NCBI RefSeq assembly: GCF_015714725.1
Contig: NZ_WBKM01000331.1
Span: 1-64,000 of the forward strand
Direction of reading: 5' to 3'
Source of the DNA: Nostoc sp. WHI
Lineage (GTDB): Bacteria; Cyanobacteriota; Cyanobacteriia; Cyanobacteriales; Nostocaceae
Length of the DNA stretch: 64,000 nucleotides
Position 1 is the first letter of the stretch, and the number at the start of each line of letters is the position of its first letter. Of this stretch, positions 8,582 to 17,939 are shown piece by piece. Both the position numbers and the translations under genes were made by a program. Below the pieces are notes generated by a model, which was not told where the DNA came from, searched no databases, and saw nothing but the letters and a program-made list of their open reading frames with translations.

Positions 8582-9124
8582 ATGTCCCTAACGCTTGAAG
8601 ACTTGGAAAAAATGCAGCAACAGCATCCCGACTTTCGCATGGAATTAGTCAAGGGTAATATTATTGTCATGAGTCCATCAGGATACGAATCAGATGAAGT
8701 CGCAGCAGAAATGGTAGCCCAATTACGTAACTGGGTTAGACCGCGCAAACTGGGACGAACAGCAGCTTCTAGCGCTGGTTTCAGGTTGCCAAATTCAGAT
8801 TTGCGCGCACCGGACGCCTCATTTGTTTTAGCCGAACGCTTGCGTCGCAGTCCCAAGTCTTTTGCTCAATTGGCTCCCGATTTGACTGTAGAGGTGAAGT
8901 CTCCTAGCGATAATTTAGAGGATCTAAGAGCCAAGATTAAAGAATTTTTGAGTTTAGGAACTAAGGTAGGAATTTTGCTCAATCCAGATGAGCGGATTGT
9001 TGAAGTTTACAACTTTGGACAAGAGGCAATAATACTTCGTGATGGCGATGTTTTAACAGTTCCCGAACTGCTCCCAGGATGGGAAGTACCAATTATAGAT
9101 TTGTGGCCTCCAGAATTTGACTAG
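8582..9124 (+). CDS. Uma2-family (DUF820) putative endonuclease
   Basis: A second Uma2-family protein, 180 aa, only distantly like its divergent neighbour. Family signs are MELVKGNIIVMSPSGYESDEVAAEM, LRAPDASFVLAERL (the PD motif), LTVEVKSPSDNLEDLRAKI (the E-x-K motif) and WPPEFD at the end. The ATG is preceded by AGAGGTTTT. All expected core residues are present, so it is probably intact. Role unknown; the family spreads with mobile DNA in cyanobacteria. Confidence 0.85.
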   Translation: MSLTLEDLEKMQQQHPDFRMELVKGNIIVMSPSGYESDEVAAEMVAQLRNWVRPRKLGRTAASSAGFRLPNSDLRAPDASFVLAERLRRSPKSFAQLAPDLTVEVKSPSDNLEDLRAKIKEFLSLGTKVGILLNPDERIVEVYNFGQEAIILRDGDVLTVPELLPGWEVPIIDLWPPEFD

Positions 9125-9348
9125 GATAGTAAAGGGAAACCCATATTTAAAAATAGGGGTTTAAAAGAAGACTATACTGAAATTTTGAACTAAAAAGCCA
9201 CTATTCCCGATTGATAAACCGGGGTTTAATTTCCTAGCAAGACCCTGTTAATTTACTCCTCACTCCCCGAAGAAATTTATCGCCAGAATGATGCTCATTA
9301 GTACTACTAGCATCTAAGCTAGTACGGGTGAACTATATACAGTATGGA

Positions 9349-10794
9349 ATGTCTGACTTAATTCTGTTTTGGCATCGGCGTGATTTACGCATTTCTGATA
9401 ATACGGGACTAGCTGCGGCAAAACGGCAGAGTCCGAAAGTGGTGGGCGTGTTTTGCCTTGATCGGCATATTCTGGAACGGGATGATGTTGCTCCTGTGAG
9501 AGTAACTTATATGATTGGCTGTTTGCAGAAACTCCAAGAGCGATATGCTAAAGTTGGCAGCCAGTTATTAATACTCCACGCCAATCCTGTACAAGCGATA
9601 CCAGCTTTAGCAGAGGCAATAAATGCCAAAGCTGTTTTTTGGAATTGGGATGTAGAGCCTTATTCGCAAGAACGCGATCGCATCATTATAAATGTCCTCA
9701 AAGAAAAAAACATTGAGTTTCTTAATAAAAACTGGGATCAGATCCTCAACTCCCCAGAGGAGATCCGCACGGGTGGTAACAGTCGTTACACAGTTTACAC
9801 ACCCTTCTGGAAAAATTGGATTACCAAACCGAAGAGTCAACCAGTAGAAACTCTGCAAGATGTTGAAGGGTTAACGGAAACGGAACAGGAAATTGCAAAA
9901 CTTGCAGGAGCCTTGACACTACCTTCAGCCAAAGATTTAGGATTTATTTGGGATGGAGAATTAATTATTCCACCGGGAGAAGCGGCGGCGCAAGAACGGC
10001 TAGAGGAATTTACTACTAAAGCTATTACCGAATACCAAGAACAGCGAAATTTTCCAGCAGTAAATGGCACATCGCAACTGAGTGCAGCTTTGAAATTTGG
10101 GGTAATTGGCATTCGCACCGTTTGGCAAGCCACCATAGAAGCGCAAGAAAATAGCCGCAGTGAGGAAGCTGCCACCGCTATCCGCACATGGCAACAGGAA
10201 TTAGCTTGGCGGGAATTTTATCAACACGCAATGTATAACTTCCCCGAATTAGCTGATGGTGCTTTCCGCGACATCTTCAAAAACTTTCCTTGGGAAACTA
10301 ACGAAAAACACTTCCAAGCTTGGTGTGAGGGGAAAACAGGCTATCCCATCGTGGATGCAGCAATGCGCCAGATGAATGAAAGCGGCTGGATGCACAACCG
10401 CTGTCGAATGATTGTCGCCAGTTTCCTCACCAAAGACTTGCTAATTAATCCCCAATTGGGAGAAAAATACTTTATGCAAAAGCTAATTGACGGTGATTTA
10501 TCTGCCAATAATGGCGGTTGGCAATGGAGTGCTTCTAGCGGTATGGACCCTAAACCCGTGCGGATTTTCAACCCAGCCAGTCAAACACAAAAATTTGATC
10601 CAGAAGGGGAATATATCCGGCAATGGGTCTCAGAATTGCGGTCTGTAGATACAGAATATTTAGTTACTGGTAAAATTCCACCTTTAGAACGTCATGCTGT
10701 TGGCTATCCTGAAGCAATTGTGGATCATAAAATACAGCAACAGCAGTTTAAACAGCGTTATCAACAGCAAAAAAACATCAGTAGTGCTGAGTAA
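9349..10794 (+). CDS. phrA: Deoxyribodipyrimidine photolyase
   Basis: A CPD photolyase of cyanobacterial class I (8-HDF antenna type), which repairs UV-made cyclobutane pyrimidine dimers using blue light and FADH. It begins [20 protein letters not shown], the usual N terminus, so I choose the ATG at 9349 rather than the GTG at 9328. FAD-binding and electron-transfer motifs are complete: [33 protein letters not shown] in sections, [17 protein letters not shown], and [15 protein letters not shown] near the C terminus. Length is normal (about 480 aa). The gene is single, with no operon partner. Confidence 0.93.
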   Translation: MSDLILFWHRRDLRISDNTGLAAAKRQSPKVVGVFCLDRHILERDDVAPVRVTYMIGCLQKLQERYAKVGSQLLILHANPVQAIPALAEAINAKAVFWNWDVEPYSQERDRIIINVLKEKNIEFLNKNWDQILNSPEEIRTGGNSRYTVYTPFWKNWITKPKSQPVETLQDVEGLTETEQEIAKLAGALTLPSAKDLGFIWDGELIIPPGEAAAQERLEEFTTKAITEYQEQRNFPAVNGTSQLSAALKFGVIGIRTVWQATIEAQENSRSEEAATAIRTWQQELAWREFYQHAMYNFPELADGAFRDIFKNFPWETNEKHFQAWCEGKTGYPIVDAAMRQMNESGWMHNRCRMIVASFLTKDLLINPQLGEKYFMQKLIDGDLSANNGGWQWSASSGMDPKPVRIFNPASQTQKFDPEGEYIRQWVSELRSVDTEYLVTGKIPPLERHAVGYPEAIVDHKIQQQQFKQRYQQQKNISSAE

Positions 10795-10849
10795 AATTGT
10801 CAGTTTTTGTACAGTTTAAAGGATTTGCAGATTTGATTGCACTCTTTAG

Positions 10850-11983
10850 TTATTTAGAGTAGAGTTTCCTCCAGAATCCTAAGATAAATAAAGCACTAAA
10901 TTTTAATAAACCTAACACAGGAGTAGGTTCTGGGACAGACGTGAGTTTAATATTATCAACCAATAGTCCAGAATCAAAAATGCTATCTCCTACATTAATA
11001 ACTCCAACTCCCAAACTATATGTTCCTGTATTCGGCAACTTGAAGGAAAAAGTTTGAAAGCCAGTTTCTTCAAAAAACTCTGTCAAGGAAGTTGCCGATG
11101 CAGCCTCGCTCACATCACCCAGTTCTAATAAGGAACTGATTGAGCCATCTGAAGAGGGAGTGATTGAAACAAAGGAGAAATCTGAAAAAGGAACTGGTGG
11201 TAATACCTCATTGGTCAGAAAATTCCAATCGAAACTCAAAATATCTCCAGCTTGACCTGTAAATGTTTGTTGAATAGTGGAGCCTTTAGTAACTTGTCCC
11301 TCACCAAGATCATTCAGACTTCCAGCTTCTAATCCCAGCAATTGTTCTATAATTGAATCATCAAATGTGGCACCCCCAGTTGACAACAAAGCTTGCGAAG
11401 TTCCTTGGGTTGGACCACTGCCAAATGTTGTGGTTTCAATACTGGTAGAACCTAATGTTGTCCATCCAGTAAAATTGCCAGTTTCAAAACCACCGTTTAT
11501 GAGTGTTGCATTAGTAGAGGAACTGGGAAAAGGAAATGTTTTTAATGATAATGTGTATGAACCAGATTCAAAGTGATCACCTATAAGGTTAATGTCTCTT
11601 AAGCCAGACACGGCCAAGTTCAGGTTGCCAGTTGCGGGTATCCTTCCGGTTAGTATGGGTTGAACATTATTGTCAGATTGGTCATCGTTGATTGCTAAAA
11701 TATTACCAAAATTATCCAACTGTCCTAGAAGTGGATCGAATGACTGTGAATTTACCTCTACATTAAATAAGTTTCCGATATCAAAACCTGAGAATGTATA
11801 AAAGTCAGCGTTCTCATTCTTTAGTTGCCCCTCTACACTACTAATGCCAGATGACAGAACGTTTGTGGTAGCAAAAGAGTTATTAGTCTCGCTTTCAGAT
11901 GCCGCATGAACAGGTGGAGCTATAACGAGAAAACTGAGCGAAATTGAATAACTACTAATAGCTAGCGTGGAGAGTAATTTCAT
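10850..11983 (-). CDS. Exported PEP-CTERM protein with PPC-like domain
   Basis: The 377-aa protein has a signal peptide (about 1-27, ending VHAA), then a pre-peptidase-like region (ESETNNSF, ADFYTFSGF, FDPLLGQLDNFGNILAINDD) and a second beta-sandwich region (NGGFETGNFTGWTT) found in sugar-binding or surface proteins. It ends with VPEPTPVLGLLKFSALFILGFWRKL: a VPEP motif, a hydrophobic helix and a basic tail, the PEP-CTERM signal processed by exosortase. It is therefore likely sorted to the cell surface. No exosortase is in the window. Substrate or partner unknown. Confidence 0.85.
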   Translation of the reverse strand: MKLLSTLAISSYSISLSFLVIAPPVHAASESETNNSFATTNVLSSGISSVEGQLKNENADFYTFSGFDIGNLFNVEVNSQSFDPLLGQLDNFGNILAINDDQSDNNVQPILTGRIPATGNLNLAVSGLRDINLIGDHFESGSYTLSLKTFPFPSSSTNATLINGGFETGNFTGWTTLGSTSIETTTFGSGPTQGTSQALLSTGGATFDDSIIEQLLGLEAGSLNDLGEGQVTKGSTIQQTFTGQAGDILSFDWNFLTNEVLPPVPFSDFSFVSITPSSDGSISSLLELGDVSEAASATSLTEFFEETGFQTFSFKLPNTGTYSLGVGVINVGDSIFDSGLLVDNIKLTSVPEPTPVLGLLKFSALFILGFWRKLYSK

Positions 11984-12186
11984 GATATTTACCTTGGAAA
12001 ATTACATTCGATCGCATAAGTGTTTTCCTGCTTACCTGCTTATACCAGGGCAAGCGCACGTAATTTATGAAACCCTTGCTGGATAAAGATATTGATGAAA
12101 AAATGAAATAGTCAATACTTCGTCAAAAATATAGGTAGTCTAGGTTTTGCCAAAACAGCCCAATAAAGAAGTATGCAATACTCTTA

Positions 12187-12334
12187 GAGGATGTTTGAAA
12201 AGTCCTCTTGTCGGTATCAAAAATTTTAGATCCCTCTAAATCTCCCGGTAAATTGGGAGACTTTGATTCCGGTTCCCCCCCTCTTTTTAAGGAAGGTTAG
12301 GGGGGATCTAGCGAAACACTTTTCAAACAACCTC
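12187..12334. mobile_element. MITE-like element with GAGGATGTTTGAAAAGT ends
   Basis: The left end GAGGATGTTTGAAAAGT (12187) and right end ACTTTTCAAACAACCTC (to 12334) are inverted repeats about 148 bp apart. The inside contains the common Nostoc block with CCCTCTAAATCTCCC and GGGGGGATCTAGC. It overlaps the 3' end of the multicopper oxidase gene and provides its last codons. A second copy is at 35404-35548 and one isolated end is near 43169. Confidence 0.7.
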
Positions 12335-14092
12335 ATAGGGCAACATCATTTCATTGTCCTCATGTCCAAGCATATGGCAGTGCCAGACGTAGGTTCCAAC
12401 GAACGAGTTGCCGAAGGGGAGATTCTCTGCTGCTTGAGCTCCAAACGGAACGATCAGACGGGTTACCTCATATGGGTTGGCTAGCACTGTATCCTTCCAT
12501 CCGGCCTCATTGGGCGCCGGTGGTCTTGCCGGACCGATCGCAAAGGGGGTGGGATCAGGTGGTGGATAGCCACCTGGCACCGTCGATCCAGTTAAACTTA
12601 TTCCATGCTTGCTGATGACTGTACGAGGTCCGTTAGCAAAGTATGCTTTTAGATACTTTGCTGGATTAATTTTTTGTCGATTAAGGATCTGGAATGGGAC
12701 TAGATGCAAGTGCATTGGGTGAGAAACAGGCTGAAGATTGATGATGTTCCACTGCTCCACGGTATCCACCTTCGGCCGCTCCATCAGTTCCGGGTTTTTA
12801 AGTGGCTCATCCCAATAGAGATAGTTAAGCAGCAACACAATCGGCCCGGCTGATCCTGCAATCTCCACCAGTGTCAGAAACCTTTGCCGTATCGGTTTAA
12901 CAGCTATCGGCTTTATAAGTGGTTTGTACAGTCGCAGTCTCTTGGGAACTGGCTTGGGGGCAGCAGCACCTGCGTTCACTGTGAATTGCATGATTTCGGG
13001 CAGTTGGGGATTAAATATGATTAAGTTAGCCCTGCCAGATGGATATGGTGAAATAGCGTCATTTTCCAAGATGATCTTGTCTCCCGGCAGACTACTAGAG
13101 AAATCGATCAGCACATCAGCTCGCTCGCCAGGAGAGATCAACAGACGAGACAAATACACCGGGGCGTTTAGCATACCCTGGTCAGTGCCAATTTGAATGA
13201 TTGGCTGCTTCGACGACAGCTTGAGGTTGTAAGTCCGGGCACTTGAGCCATTGACAATTCGGAATCGGTACAAGGTACGGTCTACATTGAGGTTCGGCCA
13301 CGCCTTTCCGTTTACAGTAGCAACGTCAACAACATACTCTATCAACCAGGGGGGCTGTTTGGGGTGAGACACCGAGCCATCGGTGTTGAAAGAACGGTCT
13401 TGTATTACCAGAGGTATTTCATAAGGATCTCCAGCTGGCAGACCAAGTGGCCCATTGCCACCCACGGGATCGTCAATGTCCCTGATTAGGTAAAACCCTG
13501 CTAGACCAGCCAAGACATTTAAACCAGTAATTCCCATCGCATGATCGTGATACCACAGGGTAGCTGCTTCCTGATTGTTGTTGAAGTTGTACAGGTAATT
13601 CTGCCCTGACGTAAACGTGTCCATTGGGTATCCGTCACTTTTGGCTTCAGCGTTGCTACCATGCAGATGCAACGATACCCGCGGATTATTCTTATCAGAC
13701 TCTAGAGTGCCATTTATACCCGTGTCAACTGCTTCCAAGAACGGATGGTTCCCAACGATATTGTTAACCACGTTGAGGCTAAGGGGTGTGCCTCTTGTAG
13801 CTTCAATAGTTGGACCCAGAATTGATAAACCACCATAAGCCAATGTGGGACCTGCCCCTAAGTTGCTGTGGAACGAGTGCGAACTCCGGGCAATCGTCAA
13901 AGTGCTGGGTGGCGGACTGGCGAACGGGGTGGGTAAAGGCTCGGTAAACTTTGTTATCTGTACAGGGTAGTTCGCATAAGTTCTATTTGCTTTAAACATT
14001 GCACCACCAAGAAATGCTGCTCCCCCCCCTGCACTTGCCAAGATGAACTGCCTTCTTGTTAAGAGTGCCACCTTTTTTTTGTAAGTAGACAT
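12323..14092 (-). CDS. Multicopper oxidase, Tat-exported
   Basis: This is a CotA/bilirubin-oxidase-like laccase that couples one-electron oxidation of phenols, metal ions or pigments to O2 reduction. The N terminus has TRRQFILASAGGGAAFLGG, a Tat signal. All copper motifs are present: SLHLHG near 140, LWYHDHAMG near 180, HPMHLHLVPF near 460, and the final THCH-type YVWHCHMLGHEDNEMM, with Met as the likely T1 axial ligand. At 589 aa it is a normal three-cupredoxin length. The last residues EVV and the stop codon are encoded by the end of a MITE-like element. It stands alone, downstream of nothing in the same direction. Confidence 0.92.
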   Translation of the reverse strand: MSTYKKKVALLTRRQFILASAGGGAAFLGGAMFKANRTYANYPVQITKFTEPLPTPFASPPPSTLTIARSSHSFHSNLGAGPTLAYGGLSILGPTIEATRGTPLSLNVVNNIVGNHPFLEAVDTGINGTLESDKNNPRVSLHLHGSNAEAKSDGYPMDTFTSGQNYLYNFNNNQEAATLWYHDHAMGITGLNVLAGLAGFYLIRDIDDPVGGNGPLGLPAGDPYEIPLVIQDRSFNTDGSVSHPKQPPWLIEYVVDVATVNGKAWPNLNVDRTLYRFRIVNGSSARTYNLKLSSKQPIIQIGTDQGMLNAPVYLSRLLISPGERADVLIDFSSSLPGDKIILENDAISPYPSGRANLIIFNPQLPEIMQFTVNAGAAAPKPVPKRLRLYKPLIKPIAVKPIRQRFLTLVEIAGSAGPIVLLLNYLYWDEPLKNPELMERPKVDTVEQWNIINLQPVSHPMHLHLVPFQILNRQKINPAKYLKAYFANGPRTVISKHGISLTGSTVPGGYPPPDPTPFAIGPARPPAPNEAGWKDTVLANPYEVTRLIVPFGAQAAENLPFGNSFVGTYVWHCHMLGHEDNEMMLPYEVV

Positions 14093-14456
14093 AAGTTATA
14101 AAACAAGTTTACATGGATTGGTTTAGAAGACGTTTGCATAAAATGCGCTTTGGAGCTTGGTATCTTCTATCAGGATGAAGACTTCGCCAAGCTTTAGCCA
14201 GTACAATCTAGGTAATCCTGAGGTGGCCTATTGAGTTAGATTTAAGTATAGTTTTCACTTTCAAAAAATTTTTGACCAGATAATATCCTCACGTTAAGGA
14301 AAATTTTAGAGGACGTTTCAGTCCAAGCGGGTCAAAAATCATCAGAGTCGTCAGGGTGAAACTAAATTTCTGGATCGGCCAAGCGGATAGTGGAACGACT
14401 CTGATACACATCCTGAACGACTTGCACAGTAGAAACTACAGCTACAAGGGTAATGG
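14093..14456. other. Intergenic region with a short hydrophobic scrap
   Basis: No gene is firmly supported. On the minus strand 14360-14460 reads VAITLVAVVSTVQVVQDVYQ and on to a stop after LADPEI, which looks like the tail of a membrane protein, but it has no start. Confidence 0.35.
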
Positions 14457-15851
14457 CTACGAATGATTGATAGGCAAACGAATTTGAAAGCGTGTCTGAC
14501 CAGGTTTAGAAAAGCAGCGAATGTCTCCGTTATGCTGAGTCACTACAATTCGATAGGAAATTTCCAGACCTAGCCCTGTACCTGCACCCGCCTCCTTAGT
14601 TGTAAAAAACGGCTCAAAAATTCGAGATTGAATCTTAGAGGGAATGCCCGGTCCATTGTCTACAATCTCAACAATAATATAATCTTTGTCTTTGGAAGTA
14701 CGTACCCAAATATTGCCTTGTTCACCTAAAGCATCGATCGCATTATCAATAAGATTAGTCCACACTTGATTTAATGCACTTCCATGAGCTTCAATACACG
14801 GGAGACTTTTTTCATACTCGCGTGTCACCACAATATTGTGCTTTCTCAGCTTGTAGCGCAAAATCGTCAAGGTATTTTCCAAACCTTCATGTACATCTAT
14901 CTTCAATAGCGAAGCCCGATCCATGTAGGAGTAGTCTTTAATAGCCTTGACTATTTCTGAAACACGAGTAGTACCTTGCTCTAGTACCTTCAACAGTCCG
15001 GTTATAGACAGCGTTGCTTCGAGCCAAATTAGCACATCACTAAACGTATCAGCTGTTAAATACTCGCTAATTGCTTCTAACTTTTCATTGTTTAACCCAG
15101 CAGCCACAAGGACAGGAGCAATTTTCCAAGCATCCCTAACATTGTGTAACTCTAACCAATGCGTTAATTCATCTTCCCAATCAATCTGAATCAAGGGATC
15201 GTGAGGGTTTTGTGTAGCAGCATATGCAGTATGTTCAATAGCATCTTGCCTGAACGTTAAGAGGTGTTTTACTTGAGTTGGTGGGAGATATTGCTCAATA
15301 AATTTGATAGTAACAGCATCCAACGACTTAACTGTATCCTGCAACTGACTAGCAGCCCTATGTGCTGCTGATACTGGATTATTTAATTCATGAGCAAGAC
15401 CAGCAGACAAAGTACCCAAGGCAACGAGCTTTTCGTGTTGCTGAGATAACAACTGCAACTCTTGCATTCGAGAAGCCATATGACCAAGAACAATTTTTCT
15501 AACCGTTGGGCAAATAGTAATCATTTGCCAAAAATCATTTTCGTGTAGACAATACAGATGACTTCTACGCACTACTTGCCCGCTTGCAAGGTGAACTGTA
15601 CCTGCAAGGAGAGGTACTTCACCAAAGAATGTACCAGTACCGTATGTAGCTAATACGATGTTTTGATTACCAATCTCTCGTGAAAGCTGGATTGCTCCGT
15701 CAAATACTACATAGAAGTACTCTACAGTATCTCCTTGGTGAAACAATATATCTCCTGAATCCAGCCATAACTCAGTACCGTTGAGAAAGCACTTAAGTTC
15801 ATTTTCATTTAAGTGCTCAAAAACCGATATTTTACGCAATTTATCAAGCAT
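14457..15851 (-). CDS. Histidine kinase with N-terminal cyclic-nucleotide-binding domain
   Basis: Residues 1-125 form a cNMP-binding/Crp-like sensor (GDILFHQGDTVEYFYVVFDG, GTGTFFGEVPLLAG). The kinase follows: H-box LSAGLAHELNNPVSAAHRA near 150, N-box WTNLIDNAIDAL, G1 VDNGPGIP and G2 GTGLGLEISYRI near 430. No membrane helix is seen, so the sensor is cytosolic. It starts 20 bp after the stop of the receiver-flavoprotein gene, in the same direction, so the two are probably co-transcribed and form a pair. The signal could be a cyclic nucleotide; the usual cAMP-contact residues were not checked by alignment. Confidence 0.9.
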   Translation of the reverse strand: MLDKLRKISVFEHLNENELKCFLNGTELWLDSGDILFHQGDTVEYFYVVFDGAIQLSREIGNQNIVLATYGTGTFFGEVPLLAGTVHLASGQVVRRSHLYCLHENDFWQMITICPTVRKIVLGHMASRMQELQLLSQQHEKLVALGTLSAGLAHELNNPVSAAHRAASQLQDTVKSLDAVTIKFIEQYLPPTQVKHLLTFRQDAIEHTAYAATQNPHDPLIQIDWEDELTHWLELHNVRDAWKIAPVLVAAGLNNEKLEAISEYLTADTFSDVLIWLEATLSITGLLKVLEQGTTRVSEIVKAIKDYSYMDRASLLKIDVHEGLENTLTILRYKLRKHNIVVTREYEKSLPCIEAHGSALNQVWTNLIDNAIDALGEQGNIWVRTSKDKDYIIVEIVDNGPGIPSKIQSRIFEPFFTTKEAGAGTGLGLEISYRIVVTQHNGDIRCFSKPGQTRFQIRLPINHS

Positions 15852-15871
15852 GGTGATTAAGTGGAATATCG

Positions 15872-17533
15872 CTATAAAGATGCAAGATATTGGTGGATTA
15901 ATTGAACTGCGATCGCGCCTTCGCCCACCGCCGAAGCGACCCGTTTAACTGAGTGACAACGCACATCACCGATAGCAAAAATACCCGGCACGCTAGTCTC
16001 AAGAAAATAAGGATCACGCTCTAATGTCCATCCTTTCGGTGACATCCCGTTTCGCATCGTATTATCTCCAGTGAGAATAAAGCCATTTTCATCACGCTCG
16101 ACAACACCTTGCAACCAATCGGTACGCGGCTTTGCACCAATAAAGCTAAACAGGGCATTAGTGGGAATAGTTTCGACTTCACCAGTTATTGAATTCAAAA
16201 GGGTTATTGCTTCCAGCCTGTCTTGCCCAAAAAATTCAGTAACCTCGGTCGATAGCTTGACGTAAATATTATTAATCTCCTCAATCTGCTCAATCAAATA
16301 CTGAGACATACTTTTCTTGAGCGAGTCTCCCCGGACTACAAGAGTAACAGAGTGTGCATATTTAGAAAGATATACAGCTGCCTGTCCAGCCGAGTTACCC
16401 GCACCCACAATAAATACCTCTTCACCTTTACAAGTAACTGCTTCGGTCATTGCAGCTCCATAGTACACACCTGCACCTGTCAATTTTTCACTTCCAGGCA
16501 CATTGAACTTGCGATAGGATACACCAGTTGCAATAATCAATGTATGTGTGCTGAGTTGCGAATTGTCTGCTAAAGTGATAAATCGATATTGATTATCCAG
16601 ACGAATGTCGGTGACTTCTTGTGGCGAAAGAATTTCTGTTCCAAACTTTTGAGCTTGTGTGACAGCACGTTTAGCTAGATCTCCGCCATGAATACCACCC
16701 GGAAAGCCAAGATAATTCTCAATCCGGGAACTAGTACCAGCCTGTCCTCCTGGAGCCTCTCGTTCAATTAACACTGTGCGAAGTCCTTCAGATGCCCCAT
16801 AAACTGCTGCTGCCAAACCAGCAGGGCCAGCACCCACAATAATTAAGTCGTAAAACGGCATTTTGGGGCGTGTTTTTAACCCCATCTTCTCAGCAATTTG
16901 GATATTTGTAGGCTCTACAAGATTTGAACCGTCGGGGAAGAGGAGTATCGGCTGGCGTTTAGTATCAGAGCTAATAGCGTATTTAACAAGGGAATGGGCC
17001 TCATCTAATTCAATGTTTAACCACTGATAGGGAATATGATTGCGGGCTAAAAAATCTTTGACTTGATGCAATCTCGGTGACCAACGGCAACCAACAACGC
17101 GAACACCCTCAAAAGGTGGACGGAAAGAAGCTTGCCAAACCTCAAGCAAATCGTTAAGCATCGGATATAAACGTTCTTGAGGAGGGCTCCAAGGTTTCAA
17201 GAGGTAGTAATCAATCTTTGCCTTGTTGATAGCATGGATAGCCGCGTTAGTGTCTGCATATGCTGTGAGTAAGACGCGTTTGGTCATGGGAAAAATTTCC
17301 ATTGCCTGTTCTAGGAATTCCACACCGGTCATTTGTGGCATTCGCTGGTCGACAAGAAACAGGGCTGTTGACTCGTTACGTAATTTTAACTTTTGCAGCA
17401 CCTCCAGAGCCGTCTTAGCCGAGCTGGCTCGCATTACCCGGAAGCGAGCGCCATACTCACTGCGTAAGTCATGCTCAATCGCTTGCAAAACTTCCAAGTC
17501 ATCATCTAATGTCAGTATTACAGGTTTAGCCAT
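15872..17533 (-). CDS. Response-regulator / glutaredoxin-like / thioredoxin-reductase-like fusion
   Basis: The N-terminal receiver domain has the acidic triplet LDDDL, the phospho-acceptor in LVDQRMPQMTG, LLTAYAD and LLKPW. A middle part (about 155-225) looks like a glutaredoxin fold but reads GCRWSPRLHQ, so it lacks the CxxC pair. The rest is a TrxR-type flavoprotein: IIVGAGPAGLAAAVYG, GGQAGTSSRIENYLGFP, IVGAGNSAGQAAVYL and a final IFAIGDVR. Where TrxR has its CATC disulfide this protein reads YYGAAMTEAVTC, with no CxxC. It therefore cannot be a standard thioredoxin reductase. I start it at the ATG at 17533, which has AAGGA five bases upstream. It pairs with the downstream histidine kinase. 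Confidence 0.9.
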   Translation of the reverse strand: MAKPVILTLDDDLEVLQAIEHDLRSEYGARFRVMRASSAKTALEVLQKLKLRNESTALFLVDQRMPQMTGVEFLEQAMEIFPMTKRVLLTAYADTNAAIHAINKAKIDYYLLKPWSPPQERLYPMLNDLLEVWQASFRPPFEGVRVVGCRWSPRLHQVKDFLARNHIPYQWLNIELDEAHSLVKYAISSDTKRQPILLFPDGSNLVEPTNIQIAEKMGLKTRPKMPFYDLIIVGAGPAGLAAAVYGASEGLRTVLIEREAPGGQAGTSSRIENYLGFPGGIHGGDLAKRAVTQAQKFGTEILSPQEVTDIRLDNQYRFITLADNSQLSTHTLIIATGVSYRKFNVPGSEKLTGAGVYYGAAMTEAVTCKGEEVFIVGAGNSAGQAAVYLSKYAHSVTLVVRGDSLKKSMSQYLIEQIEEINNIYVKLSTEVTEFFGQDRLEAITLLNSITGEVETIPTNALFSFIGAKPRTDWLQGVVERDENGFILTGDNTMRNGMSPKGWTLERDPYFLETSVPGIFAIGDVRCHSVKRVASAVGEGAIAVQLIHQYLASL

Positions 17534-17939
17534 AAGTTCCTTAAAAATGCTGCTTGAAGCAACATCCAGCAAACGACACGATTCTTTTCTATAGTCGGTG
17601 TGTATTCAGTCTCTTCACAAGTGTTATGTGTGAGTCTCTAACTAGCGCTAAAACACAAGCTACATAGGTCAAAAGCACAAAATATGAATTTCCTAAAAGC
17701 CCTGCTACATAAACCTTATCCATCACTTTAGGGTAAAGCCTTAAATCTTCATTGGCTGTATCCTGAAACTCACGTTGATTGATTCGAGAGTAAGGAAAGA
17801 AGGTTATACCAATTTCATTTAAAGATACACATTCTACGATAGATAAAAGCTTAGTATGCAAGGCTTTGAGGAATTATGAAGCTGTGTGCTTCATCTAAAA
17901 TTGGTATTAGTGACAAGTTAAAGAAGTTGTTGCCCTTAC
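17534..17939. other. Intergenic region between signalling pair and epimerase gene
   Basis: A minus-strand frame (17589-17861) from a TTG codon contains one hydrophobic stretch, but it has no ribosome site and no recognised relatives. I see no firm gene; promoter elements for the receiver-flavoprotein gene must lie here. Confidence 0.35.

Noticed and set aside
17589-17861. 90-codon minus-strand frame with a hydrophobic stretch before the receiver-flavoprotein gene
   Set aside because: It starts at TTG without a ribosome site, has no recognised relatives and fills a region that should hold a promoter.
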